Source: Akkermansia muciniphila
GTDB taxonomy: Bacteria > Verrucomicrobiota > Verrucomicrobiia > Verrucomicrobiales > Akkermansiaceae
DNA length: 36,954 nt
Assembly: GCA_945883695.1 (NCBI GenBank)
Contig: CAMCYK010000035.1
Span: 1-36,954 of the forward strand
Direction: 5' to 3'
Made by a program: the position numbers and the translations under genes. Shown here piece after piece: positions 19,439 through 28,104 of the stretch; position 1 is the first letter of the stretch, and each line of letters opens with the position of its first letter. The notes beneath the pieces were generated by a model. It was not told the origin of the DNA. It made no database searches and saw only the letters and a list, made by a program, of their open reading frames with translations.

Positions 19439-22400
19439 GTGCACCGCTTCCGCTTGGAACTTCTGCTGTTGTTCGTGCTTTTCTCCGACGGTTTCGCCCG
19501 GGCGCAAAGTTCACGGGACACGGTGATCGAAGTCAGCGCCTTGGTCCAGGAATCGCCCGCGCAAATCACCCTGGCCTGGCCGGGGACCAGCGATCCCGTC
19601 ACACTTCAGAAGCTCTTTCGAAAGGTCAAGGGCGCGCCGGTGTGGACCGATATCGCGACACTCCCGAACGCGGCCACGGGCTACATCGATTCCGCGGTGA
19701 TGGTCGGCGTCTCTTACGAATACTTCGTGCTCCGCATTTTCAGGACGACCGATCCAGGGTCGGCGTCGGGCTATCTGAATGCCGGTATTCGCCTCCCGCT
19801 CGCGCCTGCGCGCGGTCGCGCGATCCTGCTCGTCGATGACACCATGGCCGCGGGTCTCGCGACGGAGCTGACCCGGTTTGCCGGGGATCTTGTCGGCGAT
19901 GGCTGGACCGTGGTGCGGCAGGATGTGCCGCGCACCGCGACAGCGGCAGCGACGAAGGCGGTCGTTCAAACGCTTTTCAATGCCGATCCGGAAAAAACGC
20001 GGAGTCTGATTCTCATCGGCCATGTGCCGGTGCCGTATTCCGGCAACCTGTATCCCGATGGTCATCCCGATCATCGCGGTGCCTGGCCCGCCGATGTCTA
20101 TTATGGCGATATGAACGGAACCTGGACCGATTCGAGCGTCGACGATGCGGGTGCCTCGCGGGCTGAGAATCGGAACATTCCCGGCGACGGAAAGTTCGAC
20201 CAGAGCGGTGTTCCGGGTGATGTCAAGCTGGGGGTGGGCCGCATCGACCTGGCATCCATGCCCTCCGCCTCCGCGGGCTTGAGCGAACTTGATCTGCTGC
20301 GGCAGTATTTGGATCGCAATCATGCGTTCCGCCACAAAACCGGACCCTATTCGAATGTCGTGCGCCGAGGCCTTATCTCCGATAACTTTGGGTACTTCAA
20401 CGGGGAGGCGTTCGCAGCTTCAGGTTGGCGGAACTTCACTTCCTTCTTCGGTTCCGCGCCCGGAGCTGTCGTGCCGCAGGCCTGGCTTTCCGGGTTGGAA
20501 AACGACAGCTATTTGTGGGCTTACGGCTGTGGCGGGGGGAGCTATACTTCAGCGGCCGGCGTGGGATCGACGAGCGACTTCGCGACCACCAGAAGCCTGT
20601 CGGTTTTCAACATGTTGTTTGGGAGCTACTTTGGCGATTGGGATGTGACCGACAGCTTCCTGCGCGCGCCGCTGGCCGGGCGGGCGGATTCCCTCGGGCT
20701 CGTCAGCATCTGGGCGGGTCGTCCGCATTGGCATCTGTATGACATGGCACTTGGCGGGACGGTAGGCGACGGCGCGCGGACAACGCAGAACAACGCGGGC
20801 TTCTCAACCGGCGGCTACACGATGAATTTCGGCGGACGGGGAGTGCATATCGCGCTGATGGGCGACCCGACGCTGCGACTTCATCCCGTCCTTCCGGTCA
20901 CGGATTTCGTGGTGAATTCCACTTCGGGCACTCCATTGCTGACGTGGACACCTTCCGCGGACAGCAATATCGAAGGCTATTCCGTCCTGCGTTTGGACAC
21001 GGCGGAGGGACCCTTCGAAAGTATCGGCGGGTCATTGGTGACGGGGGCGAGTTTCGTCGATCGCACCGGAACGCCAGGGCAGACCTATAGCTATCAGGTG
21101 CGCGCGGTGAAGTTGGAGACAAGCGCCGGTGGAACTTATCTCAACAACAGCCAGGGCGTGTTTGGAAGTGGCGCTTTCACCGGACCGGTGAGTCGCGAGA
21201 TCCAAGTCACGGGGAACGGCCGCGCGATCCCGGGTGGAAGCACGCTGGCGGAAGTCGCGAACGGATCGGATTTCGGCAGCGCGGAGGCCAACCTGCAAAC
21301 GGTGACACGGACATTCACCATCGCGAACAGTGGCACGGACCCATTGAGCCTGACGGGAACGCCTGTGGTGCGGATTGGAGGGCCCGGAGCCGGGGATTTC
21401 AGCGTGGTGGCCCAGCCAGCGGACTCGATCGCGGGTTCGGGCAGCATCACTTTCCAAATCGTCTTCGCTCCAACGGTCGTCGGAGCGAGCACGGCGACGG
21501 TGAGCATTGCCAGCAACGATCCTGACGAGACCCCCTATCCCTTTGTCATCGCGGGCACCGGCCTTGCGCCATCGCCCGAGATCGACCTTGTGCCAGCATT
21601 CATCGCCCGCACGCTGGCACCGGATGCCTCGGCCACATCGCCCGTGACGATCGTCAACACGGGTGCGGGCGCGCTTCACCACACCATCGGCACCTCGCAA
21701 ACCGGATACACCTTCCGCGATTCCAATTCATTCGGCGGCCCTGGCTACGCATGGATCGAGATCGGCGCGACAGGCACGGAGGTCACCGGATTCAGCAACC
21801 CCGATGATGCGGTGAGCGGCATGATCCCGATTGGGTTCAGCTTCCCGTTTTTCGGAACCAACTTCACGTCGCTGAGTGTCGGCACGAACGGCTTCATCGC
21901 GTTTGGCGGCGCCACCCCGTTTTACTACGGCACCGGTCTGCCCAGCATCGAGGCGCCGGGAAACATCATCGCAGCGTTCGCCAACGACCTGATCCTTGAC
22001 GAGTCCAGCCACATCTACATCCAAACGATTGGCGATTTGTTTGTCATCCAGTTTGAGAACATTCCGCGTTTCGGCTTCCCGGCGGCCCGTGTGACCTGTG
22101 AAATCGTGCTGCGCCAGACCGGCGAGATCACCCTCCAATACAAGCAAGTCCCTCCCTCCTTCACCGAGTATGCGGTCGGCATTCAGGACGGGTTGCGAAC
22201 GCAGGGATTGCAGGTGGCTTTCAACGCCGGCTATGCCCAGGCTCAGATGGCGGTCCGCATTGTGCCGCCAGGCTTTTATTCGTGGCTGGGATCGGGCGTG
22301 AGTGCCGGGACCGTGTTGCCCGGCGGGTCGCAGGGGCTGGACGCGACGCTCGACAGCACCGGCTTGTCGCCGGGATATTACCTCGCCTTGCTGAATGTGA

Positions 22401-23266
22401 ATTCGAATGACCCGGATGAGGCGCGGCTTTCCGTGCCGGTGGAGCTGACGGTCCCGGGGCCGCAAGCCAACGTGCTTGGAAACGGCCTCATCATTGCCTC
22501 CGGCGACATGACTCCGGAGACCGTCGATAGCACCGATTTCGGGATGGCCGCCATCACCGGCGGCCCGGTCGCGCGAACATTCACAATCCGCAACCCGGGT
22601 GCCGATCCGCTCACGCTCAGCGCCACCGCGGTGAGCGGCGGCGGATTCTCGATGACGACGCCCCCCGACGCTACCGTGGCACCATTGGGCAGCACGACGT
22701 TCGTGGTGACGTTCGCGCCGACAGCAGCGGGCGCGGCGACCGGCACGGTCAGTCTTACGACGAACGACGCCGATCAAGGCAGCTATACCTTCGCCGTGAG
22801 CGGGCTCGGTCTTGGTCCGGTGGAGAGTTGGCGGCTTGCGCACTTTGGCGTGATCGCCAATGCAGGCGACGCCGCCAACACCGCCGATCCAGATGGCGAT
22901 GCCTACAACAACCTGATGGAGTATGCTTTCGGGACGAATCCGACCGACTCCGCGTCCGGCCCTGGCAGCATCACTTTTGCCGCAGAGTCCATCATCCTGC
23001 GTGGCCAGCCCACGGTGAGCGTGACCCACACGGCGACGGACGTGGACGGCCGGGCGGTTTTCGGCCGGCGAAAGGACCACCTGACCGCCGGATTGATTTA
23101 CACGTTGCAGTTCAGTGCCGACCTGGACACTTGGGAGAACAGCGTGGCAACGCCCACCGTGGTCGCCTCCGACACGGAGATTGACGCCGTGACGGTGCGC
23201 TTTCCCCGGTTGCTGGGCACAGGCAAAAAGCCACGGTTTTTCAGACTGCAAGTCACCTTTCAGTAA
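19439..23266 (+). CDS. Large secreted multidomain protein with C25-like region and choice-of-anchor D domains
   Basis: The GTG at 19439 is chosen because it places a classical signal peptide (HRFRLELLLLFVLFSDGFARA) at the N-terminus; a TTG 60 bases upstream would add residues without coding character. The product has about 1275 residues. Residues about 125-480 ('RAILLVDDTM', 'LILIGHVPVPYSGN', 'AWPADVYYGDMNG', 'LWAYGCGGGSYTSA') resemble the gingipain-type C25/caspase-like fold, with possible His and Cys in the expected order; activity is uncertain. A fibronectin-III-like domain follows (about 490-580). Choice-of-anchor D domains lie at about 600-710 and 1014-1124 ('FTIANSGTDPLSL', 'FTIRNPGADPLTL'). 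A beta domain of the kind seen in secreted proteases lies between them. The C-terminal 'DPDGDAYNNLMEYAFGTNPTD' tail is typical of verrucomicrobial exported proteins. No damage is seen. Confidence 0.8.
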   Translation: MHRFRLELLLLFVLFSDGFARAQSSRDTVIEVSALVQESPAQITLAWPGTSDPVTLQKLFRKVKGAPVWTDIATLPNAATGYIDSAVMVGVSYEYFVLRIFRTTDPGSASGYLNAGIRLPLAPARGRAILLVDDTMAAGLATELTRFAGDLVGDGWTVVRQDVPRTATAAATKAVVQTLFNADPEKTRSLILIGHVPVPYSGNLYPDGHPDHRGAWPADVYYGDMNGTWTDSSVDDAGASRAENRNIPGDGKFDQSGVPGDVKLGVGRIDLASMPSASAGLSELDLLRQYLDRNHAFRHKTGPYSNVVRRGLISDNFGYFNGEAFAASGWRNFTSFFGSAPGAVVPQAWLSGLENDSYLWAYGCGGGSYTSAAGVGSTSDFATTRSLSVFNMLFGSYFGDWDVTDSFLRAPLAGRADSLGLVSIWAGRPHWHLYDMALGGTVGDGARTTQNNAGFSTGGYTMNFGGRGVHIALMGDPTLRLHPVLPVTDFVVNSTSGTPLLTWTPSADSNIEGYSVLRLDTAEGPFESIGGSLVTGASFVDRTGTPGQTYSYQVRAVKLETSAGGTYLNNSQGVFGSGAFTGPVSREIQVTGNGRAIPGGSTLAEVANGSDFGSAEANLQTVTRTFTIANSGTDPLSLTGTPVVRIGGPGAGDFSVVAQPADSIAGSGSITFQIVFAPTVVGASTATVSIASNDPDETPYPFVIAGTGLAPSPEIDLVPAFIARTLAPDASATSPVTIVNTGAGALHHTIGTSQTGYTFRDSNSFGGPGYAWIEIGATGTEVTGFSNPDDAVSGMIPIGFSFPFFGTNFTSLSVGTNGFIAFGGATPFYYGTGLPSIEAPGNIIAAFANDLILDESSHIYIQTIGDLFVIQFENIPRFGFPAARVTCEIVLRQTGEITLQYKQVPPSFTEYAVGIQDGLRTQGLQVAFNAGYAQAQMAVRIVPPGFYSWLGSGVSAGTVLPGGSQGLDATLDSTGLSPGYYLALLNVNSNDPDEARLSVPVELTVPGPQANVLGNGLIIASGDMTPETVDSTDFGMAAITGGPVARTFTIRNPGADPLTLSATAVSGGGFSMTTPPDATVAPLGSTTFVVTFAPTAAGAATGTVSLTTNDADQGSYTFAVSGLGLGPVESWRLAHFGVIANAGDAANTADPDGDAYNNLMEYAFGTNPTDSASGPGSITFAAESIILRGQPTVSVTHTATDVDGRAVFGRRKDHLTAGLIYTLQFSADLDTWENSVATPTVVASDTEIDAVTVRFPRLLGTGKKPRFFRLQVTFQ

Positions 23267-24049
23267 CCCGGGCGGACCCCGCTCCCTCCCACCCCGTCTC
23301 CGCTCCACACCTTGGGCAACTGAAGGTATTGGTCCGGGCGGGGCGCTTCTGGGAAATCGGGAGATTGTCCGGGCTCCTCAAAGCCGAGCAGCAGCGTCTT
23401 GGCGACAAGCTGCCATTGGTTTCCGCGAATCCGAAACCTGCGGACTTCTTGGCACCCCAAGTCGAGTTGCCTACTCCCTCCGCCTCCGCCATGCCCGGCA
23501 ACCCAATCTCCAAATGACCCAATCTCCCGATCTCCATTGCTAATTCCTCCCCCTCCCAAACAATCCGCCCGCGACCTGCGCCCGCTCTGGCGCGATCTCA
23601 TCCTCCAGGTCTGGGGCGGCGATCCTGTGGAATGACCGTGCTGCAAGGGCGCAATCAAACCCGTCCGCCAGGTCATGGCCAGGACTGCTTCGATCAAAGC
23701 CCTGCATGGCAGGCATCCGAAGTCCCGTTCGGAGAAGGTTACGCCCTGGTTCTCGAAAACTCCTGAGGCCGCCCATCGGGTTGCCGAGAAACCGCTGCCA
23801 AAAACGATCTTGGCAAAGCGGCCCGGAAGATTAACGTCGCCACCAATGAAAACGGTCGTCAAGGATCCAGCTCCCGCCCCATTTCAGGGTGAACCGGGGA
23901 TCTTTTCACCGAACCACCGCCGCCCGTCACCGCGTAACACCTCTTCCGCTCCCATTTCCCCCGCTACCCCCTTTTCCCGGTCCTCCGGGCCGGCCGAACG
24001 GCTGTTTCAAGAGCCCCCGCCCCAAGCAAATTCCTAGCAACCATCGATT
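23267..24049. other. Gene-free region with inverted repeat
   Basis: No supported gene is found in these 783 bases; the open frames across it have no consistent codon bias. It contains an imperfect inverted pair, 23351-23367 (GGGAAATCGGGAGATTG) against 23520-23535. It also has two direct copies of CCCAATCTCC (23502-23511 and 23518-23527). No terminator with a T tract is visible after the upstream gene. The last 200 bases must carry the promoter of the DUF1552 operon, but no convincing -35/-10 pair stands out. Confidence 0.5.
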
Positions 24050-25378
24050 ATGATCAATCGCAGAGAAATGCTTCATGGAATGGCAACCGGTGTCGGTGCG
24101 CTGCTTGGCACTAGTTTGTTCCCCGACCTTGCCCAGGCCGCTGACACGCCGGTGATTAAAGCAGCGGGCGGTCCCAAGCGGGTTGTTTTCTTTTTGCAAA
24201 ACCATGGTTTCGACCCGCTGACGTGCATCCCCAAGGAGCTTAAGGAAAGCTGCGCGCTCAGCGGGTTGGCCCTTGCGGAACCCATGAAGGCTCTGGAGCC
24301 TTACAAAGACAGAATGCACATCATCACCGGGTTGCATGGCCGCCACACCAACCCGGGACACAGCGCTTATTTCGGAGCCCTTGGCGCGTATCGCGGGGGG
24401 ACCGGTGTGCCGCCGTCCGCGGCCACCATTGATTATGTGCTCAGCCAGTCACTGCCGCAAACCATCCTGCCGCCGCTTTGCATCGGCATGGAATCGCTCG
24501 ACAGCATGAGAGCCCGACCAACCCTAGCCACTCTTTCGGCGGCAGGGCCGAATCAGCCGATCTTCATGCATTGCGACCCCACCATGCTGTTTCAACTGCT
24601 CTTCGGCAGCATTGCCAAGGGTGCCATAAAACAGCACTACGAGGCACGCTCCCATATCATGCTTGAAGTCGAACGCGTGGCGCAACTCAAGGCGAAGGGA
24701 TTGCCCTTGAGCGAAGGCGAGCGCTACGGCAGGTATGTCAGCGGATTTCGCGATCTGAACGGATTGAATGAGAAATTGTCCAAGATTTCGGATCAGCTTA
24801 AGAAATTCGCCCCGAAACTTGATGATCGTTACACCAATCCCAGATTTGAAACCGACTGGCACGATGCCCTGTTGGATGTCGGCATCGCGGCTCTCCAGGC
24901 GAATCTGACCAACGTGCTGACGATCGCTTCCGGATGCGGTGAGTATTTCGGCTCCTGGAAAGGACTGGGTATCACGGAAACCGGCCACGGGCTTGGTCAC
25001 ATCGATCAACCTGGCAATCCAATCTGGACGAAAATTCGTCAATACAACTGTGAGATGTTGGTCAAGCTCATGAAAGCCCTGGAGGCGACTCCGGAAGGCG
25101 CGGGATCGATGATGGACAACACCTTGATCGTCTATTCGAGCAACAATGCGGAGAAGCAGCATTCCGAAGGTGCAACATGGCCCTTTGTGCTTCTCGGCAA
25201 TGCCGGTGGCCGGTTCAAAACAGGTCAATACACGCACATCAAAGAGCGGCCGATCAACGATCTCTATGCCACCTTCCTACATGGAGTTGGCGCGCCCGTT
25301 GACCGCTTCAACATGGAAAAAAACATGGCCACGCTCCATCACAGCATGGTTGGCCCGATCGAGGAATTATTGGCGTAG
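24050..25378 (+). CDS. DUF1552 domain protein
   Basis: The 442-residue protein starts with a twin-arginine-like leader (NRREMLHG, residues 3-10, then a hydrophobic stretch to about 30), so export by Tat is likely. The body matches the DUF1552 family: 'RVVFFLQNHGFDPLTC', 'HIITGLHGRHTNPGHSAYFGALGAYRG', 'ETGHGLGHID' and 'DNTLIVYSSNNAEKQHS'. DUF1552 proteins resemble the sulfatase/alkaline-phosphatase-like DUF1501 proteins of planctomycetes and verrucomicrobia. They are almost always paired with a DUF1592-type cytochrome, as here; no enzymatic activity is established. The next gene starts 4 bases after its stop, so the two are one unit. The whole 24-30.5 kb block looks less GC-rich than the flanks. 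Confidence 0.88.
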   Translation: MINRREMLHGMATGVGALLGTSLFPDLAQAADTPVIKAAGGPKRVVFFLQNHGFDPLTCIPKELKESCALSGLALAEPMKALEPYKDRMHIITGLHGRHTNPGHSAYFGALGAYRGGTGVPPSAATIDYVLSQSLPQTILPPLCIGMESLDSMRARPTLATLSAAGPNQPIFMHCDPTMLFQLLFGSIAKGAIKQHYEARSHIMLEVERVAQLKAKGLPLSEGERYGRYVSGFRDLNGLNEKLSKISDQLKKFAPKLDDRYTNPRFETDWHDALLDVGIAALQANLTNVLTIASGCGEYFGSWKGLGITETGHGLGHIDQPGNPIWTKIRQYNCEMLVKLMKALEATPEGAGSMMDNTLIVYSSNNAEKQHSEGATWPFVLLGNAGGRFKTGQYTHIKERPINDLYATFLHGVGAPVDRFNMEKNMATLHHSMVGPIEELLA

Positions 25379-25382
25379 TGGT

Positions 25383-28088
25383 ATGAGAGCCCCTCAGCCG
25401 CTCCATTTTGCGATGGTACTCGCCTCCCTGCTTTTCTCGCAAGCCCGTGCGGACGAACCTCGTCATGCCGGCGCGACTCCTGGCATTCAGCAGGCCATCG
25501 CGGAATCCAGAAACTGGACTGACACCGACGGCAGCACCGTCGAAGCCGAATTCGTCCGGCTCGAGGGCAGCAAAGTCTATTTGCAAGACAAACACGGAAA
25601 GACATGGCAGGTCGAACTGGGTATCTTGAGTGCCGCCGACCATGCCTATGTTCAACAATTTGCCCACCCCGGCAAAAAAAAACCGGATGCTGATGTCGTT
25701 CACAAAGTAGAAGCGGGGGATGCCGGTTTCAAGAAGATGGTCGCACCGTTTCTCGAAAACTACTGCCTTGATTGCCACGACGAAGAGACCAGAAAAGGCA
25801 ATGTCTCACTGGAGAGTCTCAGCGATGTTTCGGCGGACAATGCCAGTTTGTGGAAGCGGATCTGGGAGCAGGTGGCGCTGAAGGAAATGCCGCCGCGGAA
25901 GAAAACCAACCAACCGCAGTTGATGGAGCGTTGGGAACTTTCGACGTGGATCACCGACGAACTGACCACGGCGATGAAGGACAAAGGCGGGTTCACCGAC
26001 CACATGCGTCCCATCAAGGGCAATCATCTCGACCACGATCTGCTCTTCGGACCGCTGCCCGAAAACCTCGAACCCGCGTCCACACCGGCCCGCATCTGGC
26101 GCATTCATCCCCAGGAACAAATGGTCCGCCTGAACGATCTCGTTAGCCTGAAAAGAAAATACGATCCGCAACGTCCGGGACTCTGGACCCATGGCGATCA
26201 CATCCCATCGAATCTCGAAGGGGAGACCAAGGTCTATTTCGGCCTCGATCAATTTCTGGGTGCTTTCGACGATGCATACAGTGTTGGTGTCAGCGGGTTC
26301 CAGTCCTCCTTTTCCATGGTTCGGGACCATGGCTTGCGCAACTATCCGTTCCTTTACTCGGCCAACAGTTCCGAGGCTCTGCAGATTGCCGGCATCGCGG
26401 AAAAGGTGCTGCGTTACATGGCCTACGGCCCCGCTGCCGAGCCCTACCAGTTTGCCGATGACATCAAGTCCATCCCCGGAGAATATCGAAACCTGAACCT
26501 CATTTTTTATACAAAGGAAGTCAAACGTCCGCTGACACCCGTGTACGAGTTCATGAAGTCCCCGGGGGTGAACGATGAACAACTGAAGGGTGTCATCCAA
26601 TTTCTGTTTGAAGCCCTGACATTGCGCCCGCCGACCAAGGAAGAGACCGCTGTTTATCTCGACATCGTCAATCAGTCGATCAAGGAACTCGGCAAGGAGG
26701 ACGGCGTGATCCTCGGGCTGGTGCCGATCTTCCTCGACCGCGACGCGCTCTTTCGCCCGGAACTTTGTGAGGGCGGGGAGCCCGACGCGCACGGACGCCT
26801 GCCGCTGCAAGGCAACGAACTCGCACTCGCCCTGAACGCCGCCTTCTCCTACATCCGACCTGATAACGATCGTCTCAGGACCGCTCTCGCCGAGGGGCAA
26901 CTCAGAACCCGCGAAGACGTCAGACGCGAGGTTACCCGCATCCTGAACGACGACAGCATCCGCAAACCGCGCATCCTCCAGTTCTTCAGGGAATATTTCG
27001 ACTATGATCGGGCTCCCGGAATCTGCAAGGACCGCACGTTCCTGGAGAAAGACGGGGGGCATTACGACACCTACTACGCAGCGATGAACAGCATGGTCGC
27101 CAATACCGACGCTCTCATCGAGTTGATCCTGCGGGAAGACAAAAACGTCTTGAAGGAAATGCTCACCACCGACCGCGTCATCTACCAGCCCTACACCTCC
27201 GGCGCGAACTTTCGGGACGGCATCTTGTTCAAATCCGACATCGGCTATTTCATGAATAGGGGAAAGAAATTCGAGGAGTTCATAAAAGCCGAGCAGATCG
27301 AGCCCACCAACGACAACAAACTGGTTATCGAACGAGCAGAGCGGGAAGCTTACGACCAGAACATGCTCCATCACATCTTCCCCAACCCCGCTCAACCGAT
27401 CCACGTCCGGCAGTCGCCATTCGACAAAGGCCGTTTCCCGCCCGCCACGGATGCTTTGAAGGCCATCACCACCGTGGACACGAAAGACCGCCTCGGCATT
27501 CTCACCCACCCCGTCTGGCTGGCGTCTCATTCGGATGCCATGGACAACCACGCCATCTCGCGCGGACGTTGGGTCCGCGAACGTCTGCTCGGCGATGCCG
27601 TGCCCGACATCCCGATCACGGTGGATGCCAAGCTCCCGGTGGAACCCGAGTCCACCCTGCGCGACCGGATGCGGGTCACCCGGAAAGAGGAATGTTGGCG
27701 TTGTCATCAGAAAATGGACCCGCTCGGACTGCCCTTCGAGAAGTACAATCAACTCGGCATCCTCCTCGACACCAACCCTTCCAACAACTGGGGCCACCCG
27801 GTTGACACCACCGGCGAAATCATTCTCAGCGGCGACCCTGCTCTGGATGGTCCAGTAAAAGATCCGATGGAGATGATCCGCAGGCTCGCGGCCAGCGAGC
27901 GGGTCAAACAGGTCTTTGTTCGCCACGTCTTCCGCTTCTGGATGGGACGAAGTGAAACCATCAACGACGCTCCGATTCTTCAGGATGCCTACAAGTCCTA
28001 TCGCGACAGCAATGGCAGCATGAAGGCTTTGCTGACATCCCTGCTCACCTCAGATGCTTTTCTATATCGAAAGATGAACAAAAATTAA
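25383..28088 (+). CDS. DUF1592/DUF1588/DUF1585 c-type cytochrome with SHD1 domain (copy A)
   Basis: The ATG at 25383 is chosen because it gives a signal peptide (about residues 1-24) and lies 4 bases after the DUF1552 stop; a longer open frame upstream overlaps that gene. The 901-residue product has, in order: an SHD1-like domain (about 38-90, 'RNWTDTDGSTVEAEFVRLEG'); a planctomycete-type cytochrome c segment with haem motif C128-x2-C131-H132; DUF1592; DUF1588 ('GRWVRERLLGDAVPDIP') with a second motif C771-x2-C774-H775; and DUF1585 at the C-terminus ('FRFWMGRSETINDAP'). It is probably a periplasmic dihaem protein handling electrons for its DUF1552 partner; substrate unknown. It is paralogous to the next gene, which lacks SHD1. 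Confidence 0.9.
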   Translation: MRAPQPLHFAMVLASLLFSQARADEPRHAGATPGIQQAIAESRNWTDTDGSTVEAEFVRLEGSKVYLQDKHGKTWQVELGILSAADHAYVQQFAHPGKKKPDADVVHKVEAGDAGFKKMVAPFLENYCLDCHDEETRKGNVSLESLSDVSADNASLWKRIWEQVALKEMPPRKKTNQPQLMERWELSTWITDELTTAMKDKGGFTDHMRPIKGNHLDHDLLFGPLPENLEPASTPARIWRIHPQEQMVRLNDLVSLKRKYDPQRPGLWTHGDHIPSNLEGETKVYFGLDQFLGAFDDAYSVGVSGFQSSFSMVRDHGLRNYPFLYSANSSEALQIAGIAEKVLRYMAYGPAAEPYQFADDIKSIPGEYRNLNLIFYTKEVKRPLTPVYEFMKSPGVNDEQLKGVIQFLFEALTLRPPTKEETAVYLDIVNQSIKELGKEDGVILGLVPIFLDRDALFRPELCEGGEPDAHGRLPLQGNELALALNAAFSYIRPDNDRLRTALAEGQLRTREDVRREVTRILNDDSIRKPRILQFFREYFDYDRAPGICKDRTFLEKDGGHYDTYYAAMNSMVANTDALIELILREDKNVLKEMLTTDRVIYQPYTSGANFRDGILFKSDIGYFMNRGKKFEEFIKAEQIEPTNDNKLVIERAEREAYDQNMLHHIFPNPAQPIHVRQSPFDKGRFPPATDALKAITTVDTKDRLGILTHPVWLASHSDAMDNHAISRGRWVRERLLGDAVPDIPITVDAKLPVEPESTLRDRMRVTRKEECWRCHQKMDPLGLPFEKYNQLGILLDTNPSNNWGHPVDTTGEIILSGDPALDGPVKDPMEMIRRLAASERVKQVFVRHVFRFWMGRSETINDAPILQDAYKSYRDSNGSMKALLTSLLTSDAFLYRKMNKN
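26066..26184 (+). repeat. Near-identical patch shared with 28551-28669
   Basis: These 119 bases match 28551-28669 with a single mismatch (26152), while the flanking sequence of the two paralogues differs at many third positions. The pattern fits recent gene conversion between the tandem DUF1592 genes. Confidence 0.75.
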
Positions 28089-28104
28089 ACATATCGATCA
28101 ACTC

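Noticed and set aside
23260-23862. 200-codon minus-strand frame in the 23.3-23.9 kb gap
   Set aside because: Gly/Arg/Ser-rich, crosses repeats, no codon bias or motif; I could not support it as a gene.
25806-27926. 706-codon minus-strand frame opposite the DUF1592 gene
   Set aside because: Antisense shadow of a gene with two haem motifs and recognisable DUF domains.
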